Shown here: piece by piece, positions 53,322-64,000 of the stretch
Numbering within the stretch: position 1 is the stretch's first letter
Layout: every line of letters begins with the position of its first letter
Origin: Stenocarpella maydis
Taxonomy: Eukaryota > Ascomycota > Sordariomycetes > Diaporthales > Diaporthaceae
Assembly (NCBI GenBank): GCA_002270565.1
Contig: NQMI01000082.1
Coordinates: 1 to 64,000, forward strand
Reading direction: 5' to 3'
Length of the DNA: 64,000 nucleotides
Notes under the pieces: generated by a model
Database searches by the model: none
Seen by the model: only the letters and a program-made list of their open reading frames with translations
What the model was told of the DNA's origin: nothing
Position numbers and translations under genes: made by a program

Positions 53322-55177
53322 GCGCCTGCGCCTCCCGTCTCGACAACTTTGTATAAGTACCGCAACCATCGCCAAAGCTTTTTTTGGGAGTCCAAACACT
53401 CACGACCGTCACGAGATGTGGGATATACGCGAGACGTGCAGGGTAGTCAGGAGTGTGGGTTGGCAGTCATTTGGGACCCGGATTGCAACCTTTTGCCCCG
53501 TTTCGTGGTTTTCCCCGCTGCTGTTTCTGCGCATAGATTGAAGTGATGGCTGCCACCTGGGGTTTCTCTCCTGCCGCCCGGGCCCCCTGTGCAACGCGGC
53601 ATAAGGCGTCATGAGGGACGGCGAAACAAGGTAGCTCCTAAGGCGTACTTCTATGTCATGTCATCCCACCCAGTCCGAGTCGCGAATCATCACACATAAT
53701 ACATACACCACAGCTGGAGTTTTTTTTCCCTCGTCGTTATGTCTGTTGTGATATTCTTCTTCGTCTTTTCTCTTTCTAATGCGTCGTTCTACCTGTTTTC
53801 TAGGGGTGCTTTTACGACTTGGTCTTAGAGAATAGGATCATAGCAACGTTCAATGCGATTGGGCAACCCAGACAAGCTTCTGAAGATGGCCTACGTGCCA
53901 TCCGCATCCTCAAAAAAAGGTCCGAGAGAACAGACCGGGGACCCTCCCATGGGACTCTTAGAAAAGGGGTCAGGAGTCTCCGTGGGCCCGTGTTCCCGCC
54001 GAAGTCGAGCGATGATTTTATGGAGTTGTGTGTCAACATCCCACGGCCTTACTAAATAAGAGACTGCGTGCCTGGGATGGCCCGAGCACATACCCCGAAC
54101 CCCCCCCCCCCCACTGCATGTAAGAGCAGTGTCCACGCCCACCACTGGGAGCTCCAGATGTCGACCTTGCGAGTCCAAACCTCCATGCGCTGGATGCGGG
54201 ACCCCACGCGGCCTGCATGTGCGTTGGGCCCCAATCCTTCAGCAAAGCATGCCCTAGGCGCACAAGCCACTCGCAGACGAGGGGTTTGCCCGTCTGGCTT
54301 GTTGCGCAGGCGTGGAAAAGGAGAATACCTTGCGAGAGGGGGGGAAGGGAGGGTTGGGAGACGGGGCAACCTTAAGAAGCGAGGTTATGAGCAAGAGGTT
54401 CGCGTCCGTGTCGTTGGGAACACTGGCCTAGACCGGAACCGCGCCTCACAACCAAAACCATACACATCGGGATACACGAGATATCACTGTGCCGCGCCGA
54501 CAGAGCCTCCTCGCTCAGCTTATGGGCTCGCTTCTACGGGGTGCGGTACCAGTGCAGTTGAGTCCCGGTTCATTTCGTCTCTGTTTCCTAACACAGATGC
54601 TACACAACCACAAGCATCAGTAGCGCTACCACTAATGATACTGCCATCACGCAATACAATTACTAGTTAGATTTTGCTTTTCTCCGTTGCAGGCGCAACA
54701 CGAAGCAGTCAGACGGGCCAAAGAGGGCGGGCGACAGTCCGGCTCTCTCGGGTCCGCCTGCATTCACCGCGCCACCCATGCCTATATCCAGCTCCACGGC
54801 CATTAGGTACAGTATTCTCGTAGCCAATTTGCAAATAGCCCCCGAAAAAAACGCCATCCCGGGTACTCCAGAACCGTCATTTCATATGCTGCGGTCCATG
54901 CATGCGTAGCCCAAATATTCCAGAAAGGCATGTTTTCCATCCAGTCCAACCATATAGCAAGCGAGCAGATCTCAAGCCGGCACCTAGTCACCAGACAATT
55001 AGTGCTCCGAGAGTAAATCAGAAACCCCTATCCTGAGGGAGTATGTAGTCGCGTCGATTGCACCCAGGTAGTCTTCTACTGCCTTGCAAGTGGCTTCCAT
55101 GCACATCACCTCTAACTTGGCGTGAATTGGTCCTTGTTTGGTGAGAAGTCGTCACCGGTGCTCTCCTCAAATGAACA
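53322..55177. other. Convergent intergenic region ypt1 / HSF-type gene
   Basis: About 1.9 kb of 3' flanks and unassigned sequence. A C/G run lies at about 54,101-54,112. No gene is supported by the short frames here. Confidence 0.45.
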
Positions 55178-57130
55178 CTAGACCAGTCGTTTTCTCTTTC
55201 GATCATCATCCCCTCGAAGGTCATCGCCGTCATCGTTGTTCAGAATATGAGCCATGCTTCCGCGCCGGGTCGGTGGGGCTGAGCTGTCTTGAAAAATGCT
55301 CCTTCGACTCTGCGTCGCCGCACCCCACTCCCAGTTCCTCAGCTTCTCAAAACCGTCTCCGTTGGGGAAGTTGGATTGTGGCGGTGCTGGGCTGGATGGT
55401 CGAGAATGGGACTGGTGAGTTGCTGGGAATGGGTACTGTGAGAACGATTCATGACGCTCATCGGGTGGGCCAAGATGGCTAGGTGAGGACGGGAGGTGGC
55501 TGGATGGTGGTCCTGAAGAGAATGGCGGTGGCTGAGGCTGCCATCCGTGAGCGCGTATATCTGCTGAGGTGTGTCGCCGCGCGAGGCTGCCCGGATGCTC
55601 TACGGCGGCGTGTGGCTGAGGTGCCGCAGGAGGGGGCGGAGGGGCCTGTGGCCGTAGGGTAGACGGCGACTGCGCCGGCGGGGTGGAAACCTGGTTCATA
55701 GTGTTGCCGCCAATGGAGCCATACGGGCGCCGGGTGGAAATAGAAAGATTGGAGGGGACTGACGGCCGGTAGTCGTACGGCGCACGAGTCTGGCCCGGTG
55801 GAGCGAGACTAGACCTTCGCTGGTCATCTTGTGGCAACTGCCGGGGCGATACTGGGGCATTCTCCACATTGCCGAGGTATGCACGGCTGGTCGAGTACGG
55901 TGCTTCGTGAGGATCTTCCAGGCCACGAATGATCTCAACCTGACGCTGTATGTCTCCCCGCAGTGCAAGGGCTTCAGCAGTGTCAGCTCCGCCTCCCAAC
56001 ACTCGACGACGACACGGGGGGCTCACCATCTCTGTGAATGGGGTTTTCAGGTGACACCAAGTTCATCAGGATCCGCGACTGTTCCTGGTTAAAGGACAGC
56101 AGCCGGCTGACAGAGTCCAGAAGTGCCTGGTGCTTGACCTGCATGTAATGCGCGTTCGACTCGGAACGGTCAAGCCTTGCGTACAGGTCCTGGACACTGC
56201 GCTCGATGTTGAAGAGCCTTGGGTCACCACCACCGTCTTGCATTGGCTGCATTGGCTCCGCCGGGGTGCCAGGCTGTGATGGCGGTGGCTTTTGGGTGAC
56301 GAGGGCGTGGCGAGAGGCGCGCCGTTTGATCTCTCGCAGTCCGACCAGGTCTCCCCGCTTGAAACTGTTGTTCCCGTGCTTGAACTCCCACAAGGGGTGC
56401 TCGGGGCTGCCGTTGTGGAACACGTCGCTCACTAGCATTTAATGAATTAGATGTGAAAGCGCATCTTCGTATGGAGAGCCAGCCTACCCTTGTGAAAGCC
56501 ATACATGTTTAGCTGGCGGACGAATGACGAAATGTTGGTGTGCTTGAAGTATTGCCTGGCAGGCTTCACGTCAGTGTGGGCGGTGTATTGACGAGCTCAG
56601 CATCAGAGGTACACATACGCAAGCACCTTGGAGAATTCCGAGGTGGGCGACATAACAAAGCTCTCTTCGGTGTTGGACCAAGATATGAGATGGGAAATAT
56701 TGCTATCCTCGAGCATGCTGTGGGGAGGTCAGCGTCGACGTTCTTGAGGGCAGAAAGGCATGTAGTTGGCGGGGTTGGCGCACTTATATAGCTTATGTAT
56801 GAAAGCTGTTTGGACGATCTTGGGACCGTGGACCGCTGCTGCCGCCGCCGTCGGCGCAGGCATTGTCATGGTGCTGCTTGCCCCCCCTTGACCCTCGGGC
56901 CGGGAAGGAGTACCATTGGTGTCTCTGTCCCTCTCCCGGTCAGGACTCTTGGTCGCAGAGGCAGGCGCTGATGAGTTGGTGGGGGTGGTGATATCCATGG
57001 GCTCGCTGTCCGGGGCCGACATCTGAATGGTTGGCGTAAGAATGGGGACGGTCCGCGGGGCCATTGGATCGTCTTTTCCATGGCCGTCCCCCATCAGCGA
57101 TCTATGCGGGCTACCCATCACCTGTGCCAT
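55178..57130 (-). CDS. HSF-type DNA-binding transcription factor (Sfl1/Hsf-like)
   Basis: Five exons are read: 57,130-56,784, 56,717-56,619, 56,555-56,488, 56,431-56,027 and 55,971-55,178, giving 570 residues. The heat-shock-factor DNA-binding domain lies at about 107-215: FIHKLYNMLED, HLISWSNTEESFVM, the recognition helix NISSFVRQLNMYGFHKV, then PLWEFKHGNNSFKRGDL with REIKRRASRH. It is spread over the first four exons and every junction restores the family sequence. A helical region after it (FNIERSVQDLYARL to SRLLSFNQEQ) fits the oligomerisation segment. The C-terminal half is Pro/Ser-rich and ends DDDRKRKRLV, a basic nuclear signal. The KRGDLVGLREIKRRASR variant resembles the fungal Sfl1/Hsf2-type regulators more than the essential Hsf1. 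A CTCGCAG acceptor stands directly before the ATG, with CTGAC upstream, so the 5' leader is probably spliced or an upstream coding exon exists. Confidence 0.88.
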
Positions 57131-60100
57131 CTGCGAGCAGAAAGGTAAGGCCGTCAGCATATTGGTCCAGAAAGGCGGGCGGGCGGGCGGGAGGGGGAAT
57201 ATGGGCGATGATCGGCAGAGCGATAGTGGACCGGACGAGGCACCGAGGCCGCCGGGAGAGGTTCTCCTGGGCGACAAGAGCCGGGGCGTGGAGGCTGCGA
57301 GAGGGAGATGGGTTCTGGATGGGACAGGGTTCAAACGCACTGCATAGCTTCTCATATGGGCCTCCGGAGGTGTATATACCGTGTTGGTTCAGTCCAAGGC
57401 CCGTTGAAGCGGTCCCTCTTTGTCTGGCAGAAAGACGGCCTTGCTGCCGCCTCCCGTCAAGAGTTGAGAAGCTTGATCCCGGGCCGTCTGGAGCAACAGG
57501 TAAGCCAATGGGTAAGTGCCAGGCTGGACTGGGCTTCACAAGTATGCGCCGGTAGATGGTGCGTGTGTATATGTGTGATGTATGTGGTGTATGGCTGGCG
57601 CGGGCGGGCAAGTTATGGCCGAGTGTCGAGCACGATCGGGAGCGATGGTCAATGCACCCCGGTCGAGTGGTGGTGGATGGAGGTGGACGCTGCAGAGCTG
57701 GTGGGTATCATGCCTTTTAAGCTTGGCCGTCGCAGGTCGCAGCCCTTCGCAGGCTTCGCAGCAGCCACCGATCGCCTTCGAGATGTCGCGACAGGTGCGT
57801 GGGACGGCGCCCGTGGTAGTGATTGCCGTGGTTGTAGACGTCTTGTCCTCACTGGCGCGTGGTGGGCAGGTGGCGGAGTGCAGCGGCAGACGGCAGCCCA
57901 AGCCAGGCGCCGTCGCGATGGGAGGATATGAGCTGTCAGCACGAGTCGCAGGTCGCAGATCGCAGGGCGTAGGTCGAGGGTCGAGTGGCGAGGGGCGAGG
58001 GCGTCAGAAGGCTGAAGGCTGACGGCTGAAGGCTGAAGAGGAACTCTGGCTATGGCTACTGCTCCGGTGGACTTAGTGCGGTCGTGTCGTCGGGTATATG
58101 GCAGGCAATTGGAAGACGAGCTTGAGATTAGGTCGTCGAAAAGGAGCTGGACAATTTAGAGCAGGCCCGCTCGAGGTTATTAGGGGGGGGGCGGAAGGAA
58201 GCAGCCAGAGAAGGTTGGTGGAAGGGGGAGGGGGTGGGGGGTAGGCACATACCACATGGGCAGGAGAGGGCACATGCATCTGAGGAGTCTGAGGAGCATT
58301 TGAGGCCCAAGTGCAGGACAGACCTGCAGAGTCGGCTCTCGACCACAGATGTGCTGAACGGTGGTCAAAACCCCCGAGCAGAACTCTGAAGAGGCTGCTA
58401 GTGCGATATCTATGTGGAGCTTGGGGCAGGAGGAGGGTGTGAGGAGGGTACCTGTGCTCACCGCTTCATGACACGAAGCTTGCAGGTAGACTACTTATGA
58501 GACTGACAGGGCTGTCAGGGGTACAAGGCGGGGGCAGCAAGAATGCTGGACTACCTAGGTACTTCGTGTGTATGCCTGCATTTCAGCAAGCATGTACTCG
58601 GTAGACTACCCAGCTAGGTACTTACTTACTTAAGTATTTACCTAGGTAACTTAAATGTCGTGCCCAGGTAGTCAACCTCGTCGTGCAGATATTAAAGATC
58701 TGTCCAACCTCATTGCTCCAGGCTTTGCAGTATACCGAGTACATGGTTGAGTACATGGTCTACTCCACTAGACTGCACACGGCATGCAAGGCACATTTGC
58801 CGGTGCTGGTCTCTCTCGTCTTTATCCACGCGGGTTTCGGGTGCTCTGGGCTGGGCTTCCATCCATATCCACCCATCCCCATCCACGCACCCACAACAAT
58901 CCACACAATCCACCCAGAGTCCACCCAGCCCAGGCCAACAAAACGTCCGACCGTCCAACCGTCCGCTCAACCAGGTTATGCAACCCGTGGGGATGGCGCG
59001 GCCTGAGGGCAGAGCAGGGGTCGCAGCTGATCGTCAAACCCACCTGCAGCCCCCAAATCGAACATCTGGAAAACCCACAGCCTGGGCCTTCCAGAAGCTG
59101 CGCAGGGATGAAGAAGCAGAACGCCGGGGCGCCAGAACGACGCCAGAACGCCAGCTACCATCAATCCACCCACACGGACACACTGCACTGGCTGGCACGG
59201 ACGGTAATCCGCCTGCCCACTCAGGCAAGTCGCGCCGACGAGCACAAGCACCACGAGCCCGATGAGATGGACTCCATGGTAGATGGACCAGGCCAACCAC
59301 ACCGACCAGACGAACTACCTACGGTACAACATCGGCCACGAGATGCGATTTGAGCGATTTCGCTGCTCTTCTTGCACTTGATGCCTCGCAGCCGTGTCAG
59401 ACCCTCCGTCTCCAACCACACCGCGACGGGATGATCTCGACGGCACTCTCTGCCCAGGGGCTTCTCGTCTGTTGAGCACTCGGAGCATCGGTCGGCCTAC
59501 CTCCCCACGGACTAAATTTAACTACCAGACCGGCAGTCAGGAAAAATACTTGCCCCGTGGGTTATGCCTTTTGACGCACCTTGGGCCTGACAACTTCAGA
59601 CTGTCCACAACCGGACGCACCCAATGATACGATTCGCCGTCATCTGCGCCTCGCTTCAGCTGCGACCGTGTCAAAAAAACAAAAAAGACTTGCAGGAAAC
59701 ACGGCTGAAAGCATCAACGTCGCTATCGGCCCGCCCAACAATATCCTCAAACTGCAAGCACCGAAGGATGCGGTAGGTGTCACGAGCCGGCCGACCCCCG
59801 ACGTATTACCGTCACCTTCGTATGCCTGCATTGTCTGAACCCTGTGCAAGTGCATACATACATCTATCCGGCCAGCCATCGTATCTCCATCATCTCATCT
59901 TGCGACTAAGGCACTGCCAGCCAGCACGGCTACATAGTAAGCGGTACATCCACGTTCCATTCTCAACCTGCGGGTCTAGGATCTCGAGGCCCGAGCCATA
60001 ATCCAACCCTGACGAACGCACCAGGGCCGGCCGCCGCACGAGCCGAGCTCGACCACTACCAGGTGGCCATTGGACCACTTCTCCGCCCGGGAACTAGCCC

Positions 60101-61934
60101 GCCCGAACGAATCCAACACGCCCAAGATCTGAAAGCCCCGGAACTGGCAAGCCAGACCTTCCAGTCCGAATCAGGAAGCTCAGTGTTTCTGCTCGCCGGA
60201 AGGAGAACTAGCCTGCCTGCTGTTGTTCTGCATCCAGACCCTTGAAACCATGAGCCAACCCTTGGCTGTCTCTGTTTCTCAACGTCCAACCTCTCGGCCG
60301 ACGGTATATTATATTTAAACTTTGGCGCCAGTACGGTGTCGTGCAGCCCTGGTGACCCCGGCAGAGATGACTCTGACCAGGCATGGGACGATGGATCAAG
60401 CTACCCATGGCCCCAAACAGAAATTTTCTCAGCGGCACGGCAGCAGCGGCGGCGGCAGCAGCAATGCAATCACTGCACGTATTTTGAGCTTCTTGCGTCG
60501 AGCACGACGACGCTGGCGCTGTGGCTGGGTTTCATTTCACCCTTCTGCATGTGCGACGCCGAGGTTTCGGGATGATCGTCTCCCTGACACACCGTTGAAA
60601 AGGCAGAAGCGAGGCAGCTCTGGGTGATATTCCACTAAAAGTTTCATATGTCATTGTCGACATCGCTTCTCCCACGGGTTCGACCTGTCTGCAGGGCCAT
60701 CCCTGCGGCGATACCACCCCGTGTGTCACCTGAGCCTGCATGCAAAAGCCCACATCCTGGATGTTGTCTTTCGCTGGACCGCTGTTTTCCACCGCATTGT
60801 CCCCGGCGAGGGGCCGCTGAGTAGTCGCTGGGGATGATGCAGTCCAGTATTCTCACCGCACCCGCCTATGCACAGCATCATGCCAACAGGCCTCTACATG
60901 TCGTTCCCCGACCATCGGGCGGAGCCTCAAACGAGCCAAAACAGCCATCGGCAGCATGGCCTAATACCACGTTAAGAATCTCCCAGCCTATAATGCGTTC
61001 GGTATCTTCCGCCCGTCGGTGCGCCTCAATCGGCCGTCCAGAAGTTTTCCATTTACAACGTTCCGTGACGAAACTGTCTCTGTTCCGTCGTCCGGGTAGG
61101 GCGCGCTTGGGTGGCTGATGATATGCACGACAATCTCCTTTCTTTTGCTTCCTCTCCTGCTTTTTTGAAGACTAAGCTACCGCACAATTACCCAGTTAAC
61201 CCCAGACCCTCCCAGTAGGTCACCCTCGCTTCCCCAGGCAATCCTCTCCCGTCGGCACAGGGCTAGAGCGAGGCCAAAGGCGCCGGGCCCGTTTCCCGGT
61301 TCCCTTCAATCTTGCCCGGCGTCCCTTTGTCGGTTTCTGGCAGCTGTCATAGCGCGCAAGATCGCCAGCAGACGGCTACCTGGTTTCACGATTAAATTGC
61401 ACGATACCTCCTGCATGCGCTCGTCTTGTCAGGCATGACCCCTACTCGGCCGAGGGGCCATTCCAGAACCTGCAATGGTTAAACTACCTTTTGCTCGAGT
61501 GCCGACAACCGGCCGACCACTAATTAAGTTTGATGGCGAGGTGTAAACTCCCAGCTACTGCGAGGGGAGCCTTAATAGCGTCCATCCCCAAGACCCGTTT
61601 CCCCTGGCGAGTTCCACGAACTCACTACCCACTTTGGCCTGTTCTCACTTCAGCAAACGCGCACTGGGAGTCTGTGCCCTCGCCAATGGGCACCCCTGAC
61701 TCATCCAAGTTGCTGGGTTTCCTAGATTCAAGCTGTCCATATGCCAGAGTACATGTGGTGGACATGGATTGCATCGAGATGAAAACCAGAACCGCCGCTG
61801 TAAAGAGGCGGTACGGAAGCCGTGCGTACGCAAGGGTGGGTATTCAGGCAAGCACAATACACAGAACACATATGCCATTCCGTCGTTTCCGTATCAGACA
61901 ATACTATAGCCCTAAGTTTGTCAAACAGTTACGC
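57131..61934. other. Intergenic region, about 4.8 kb
   Basis: No gene is supported. The left part is the promoter or leader of the HSF-type gene. It contains a GGCTGAA tandem repeat, two CCTAGG-centred palindromes (58,551-58,560 and around 58,612-58,655) and CTTACTTACTTA-like repeats. The frames at 58,747-59,353 are compositionally random. The right part is the 3' flank of sepB. Confidence 0.45.
58009..58038. repeat. GGCTGAA imperfect tandem repeat, about 4 copies
   Basis: Four 7-bp units lie head to tail, the second with one substitution. Confidence 0.85.
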
Positions 61935-64000
61935 CTACAAGTCCTCGTAGTCCATCCCATTAGCTCTCTTGTCACCGAGCTCCCTGATCTTCTCGCCCAG
62001 GATCGTCCTCCCGTACCTCTCGGCTACCTTGCCCGCGGCCTCAACCATCTTGCCCGTCCGGTCCCGCATGAGCTCCACCATCTCCAGCGCGCGCATGCCG
62101 CGCTCCTCTCCCTCGCGGCACTCGATCGCCAGCAGCTGCAGCAGCGCCTTGTCGATCTCGATCTCGAGCCGGGCCAGCGCCGCGCGCTGCGAGTGGCCGC
62201 CCGACGTCGACTCGACCAGGTCCTGCATCTGCGCCGCCTGGATCCCGCGCAGCATGAACTGCTGCTCGAGCCTGCGGGACTCGGAGGACTCCTCATCGTC
62301 CACCTTGGACGCGTCGTCGTCCTCCTCCCCGTCCATATCCTCGTCGACGTCGCCGGATCTCGTCCTGCTCTTGGGCGGTGCCGAGGTGAGCGGTACAGAG
62401 AAGTCGAACTCGGAGAGAAGGGGCCGCGGGAAATAGGGGTACTGGTCCCCGCCCTTGAGGATGATGCAGTGAAACTTATTGTCCGCCACCGCGATGGGAA
62501 AGTAGCTCTCGTTCTTGCGGCCCGAGGCCAGGCGGGGCAGGAGCTTGGTGTCCAGCAGGGGGATCCAGGATGCTCGTGAAGGCTGGCGCCAGTGCAAAAG
62601 CGTCAGGAGAGTGCCAGTGGAGTCGTAGATGCATGGGTCCTTTGAGTATTGTCAGCAATTCTGTGCACTCTGGGACTGGCAATCAACATGAACTTACGCC
62701 ATTGTCGGAGAAGAAGACGCTCTTGACGGTGGCGCCCTCTGGGAGAGCTACCGTGTCTTCATTCTGGCAGATCTCATCCCGCTTGATGTTCTCGATCGAG
62801 TAGAGGAGCCTCGTCCTCCCATCAGCAGCGCAAGGTCCGTTCCCTATCGTCAGGACATAGTCCCGCCAGCTGGCGCAAGTCACCATCGGGGTGCTCTTGG
62901 GTCGGTAGACGCGGTAGGGGATTCCGAATAACGTGTAGACCCGCACGTAATTTGCGGACGTTGTCACTGTTATGAAAGAATCACCCAAGGACATGGCCAA
63001 CACGGCCTCTCCCTTTGGAAGCTCTGTCCTCCAGTCATTACGCTGCGTCCATGTTTCATGCGGACGGTAGAAGATCGATGCTGGTGCATCGTCCTTTGGA
63101 GGGCATGCAAACAGTGTTCCGTGCTCACTGAGGCAGGCCTTGTCGTACAGGAATGTATCTGTAAAGTGAAAATCGCGGTGAAATTCATGATCATAGAACT
63201 CCACTGTGACTGTGTGGTGCGTGTCCTGGTCGACAGTCCAGACAAACCCGATTAAGTTCAGACACAGGTACTTTCGGTTCCCACGCCATGGAGTCGCGCC
63301 TGGTTGGAACGGCTCGTGGAACCGCGGCTGTAAGACATTGGGTCGCTTATTTGGATAATCCCCGAAGATGTCATCGTCGTCAGCCGGTCTCTTACGCCCA
63401 AGAGTATATCCAGCGCCGTCGTCATCAACGACAAAGTTGTCATCGTCTTCTCCGAAACCATCGTCAAGCAACGAGTCAAGATCGTCCGTCAACTCTGTCC
63501 GGGCGTCGTCCGCACGAGTCTTCTTGCCGTTCACCTGCGGCCGTCTGCCTTTGGCCACCGCCTCGTGCCGGGGGTCGTGAATGAAAGGCGCTGGCTGCCT
63601 CGAGAGCTTCAGGAGGATGGAGAATTGGTTTGAGATGAAATTAGGACATATGTACACCTCGCCGTCGGAGGTGGTCAGGGATAGCAGGTTATTTGTTGGA
63701 TGCCATGCAATGTCTATGACATTGGGGTACTCGTATCTCCCGATGACGGTCTGGTCCTTTGTCTGCCAGACGAGTACCTTTTTGTCCTTGGCTGCGGTCG
63801 CGAGCATTGCTCCGTTTGGTGACCAGGCAATGGCGGTAATGTCACCTTCGTGGCCGTTTCTGAAAGATCGCTGGTTCTCCCAGTCGTCCTTGGAGATGAC
63901 CTGGATGTCTCGGATTGGCGTCGGAACTGCAAATGCCCTCCCATCCGGGTGCCAGGCGACGGCGGACGAGGCGTCCTCATTTGTCTCCAAGGACCCGATG
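61935..64000 (-). CDS. sepB: SepB / Mcl1 / Ctf4-type replisome protein, 5' end beyond the window
   Basis: This family (Ctf4, Mcl1, animal And-1) couples the CMG helicase to DNA polymerase alpha and supports sister-chromatid cohesion; the Aspergillus member is SepB. Two exons are visible, 64,000-62,698 (partial) and 62,639-61,935, with a 58-nt GTAAGT-AAG intron, giving about 668 residues. The N-terminal part shows WD-repeat blades (SSAVAWHPDGRAFAV, DITAIAWSPNGAMLATAAKD, VIDIAWHPTNNLLSL). An acidic linker (DDLDSLLDDGFGEDDDNFV) follows, then the SepB/Mcl1 middle beta-propeller (PWRGNRKYLCLNLIGFVW, SLGDSFITVTTSANYVRVYT) and the helical C-terminal bundle (LEIEIDKALLQLLAIECREG). Fungal members are about 800-900 residues, so roughly 150-200 N-terminal residues lie to the right of the window. 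The in-window TTG at 63,990 is not a start. Confidence 0.94.

Noticed and set aside
61530..62579. 349-codon plus-strand frame
   Set aside because: It is antisense to the sepB/mcl1 last exon; its length reflects the high GC content of that exon.
1..64000. CRISPR arrays, intact tRNA genes, 5S or other rRNA genes
   Set aside because: By-eye inspection on both strands for spaced direct repeats, complete T-arm signatures with cloverleaf closure and 5S-like blocks found none. A covariance-model scan could still find a divergent gene.

Overview
This is a stretch of nuclear chromosome from a filamentous ascomycete (Pezizomycotina, most likely a Sordariomycete). The evidence is short GT-AG introns (about 50-190 nt) with CTGAC-type branch points, GC-rich third codon positions, an NRC-2-type flippase kinase, a SepB/Mcl1/Ctf4 homologue, 2EXR-type and NACHT (NLR) accessory genes, and an AT-rich, TpA-rich tract of the kind left by repeat-induced point mutation (RIP). 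The species cannot be named from this sequence.

Layout. Positions 1-1,090 are AT-rich and gene-free. A broken NACHT-domain NLR gene follows (about 1,105-2,505) and ends at a single-N assembly join. From 2,507 to 9,860 is a poorly coding accessory region with tRNA-like fragments, a hairpin and simple repeats. A small conserved fungal protein lies at 9,863-10,342 (-). About 8.7 kb without a convincing gene follows. The conserved block then begins: vps24 (ESCRT-III, 19,027-19,834, -), sba1/p23 (Hsp90 co-chaperone, 21,281-22,300, +), yra1/mlo3 (mRNA export adaptor, 24,905-26,670, -, with a 912-nt intron), ost4 (27,930-28,085, -), tma46 (DRG-binding CCCH protein, 28,697-29,899, +), an atypical SDR (30,298-31,328, -), a secreted or membrane Cys-rich protein (31,971-33,569, -), a C2H2/AT-hook protein (36,473-37,630, -), nrc-2 kinase (39,728-41,858, +), a CorA-like transporter (43,321-45,369, +), a Yat2-like carnitine acetyltransferase (45,781-48,499, -), a truncated 2EXR-like gene behind a second single-N join (48,984-49,498, +), a probable mitochondrial protein (49,803-50,763, -), ypt1/Rab1 (52,298-53,321, +), an HSF-type transcription factor (55,178-57,130, -) and the sepB/mcl1 gene, cut by the right edge (61,935-64,000, -).

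Most genes are unrelated housekeeping functions: membrane traffic (vps24, ypt1, flippase kinase), ER N-glycosylation (ost4), mRNA export (yra1), translation factors (tma46), chaperone and stress (sba1, the HSF-type factor), replication and cohesion (sepB) and acetyl-unit transport (carnitine acetyltransferase). Gene order looks like ordinary fungal synteny and not a metabolic cluster. No secondary-metabolite cluster, CRISPR array, rRNA or intact tRNA was found.

The observation most worth following is the 912-nt intron of the yra1 homologue. It is several times longer than any other intron here. It interrupts the RRM just before the (E)(F/Y)F residues, which is where, from recall, the autoregulatory long intron of budding-yeast YRA1 lies. 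Other points are a NACHT gene broken by G-to-A-type changes plus frameshifts beside an AT-rich tract, two dispersed palindromic motifs in intergenic DNA, and several genes whose diagnostic residues are altered.
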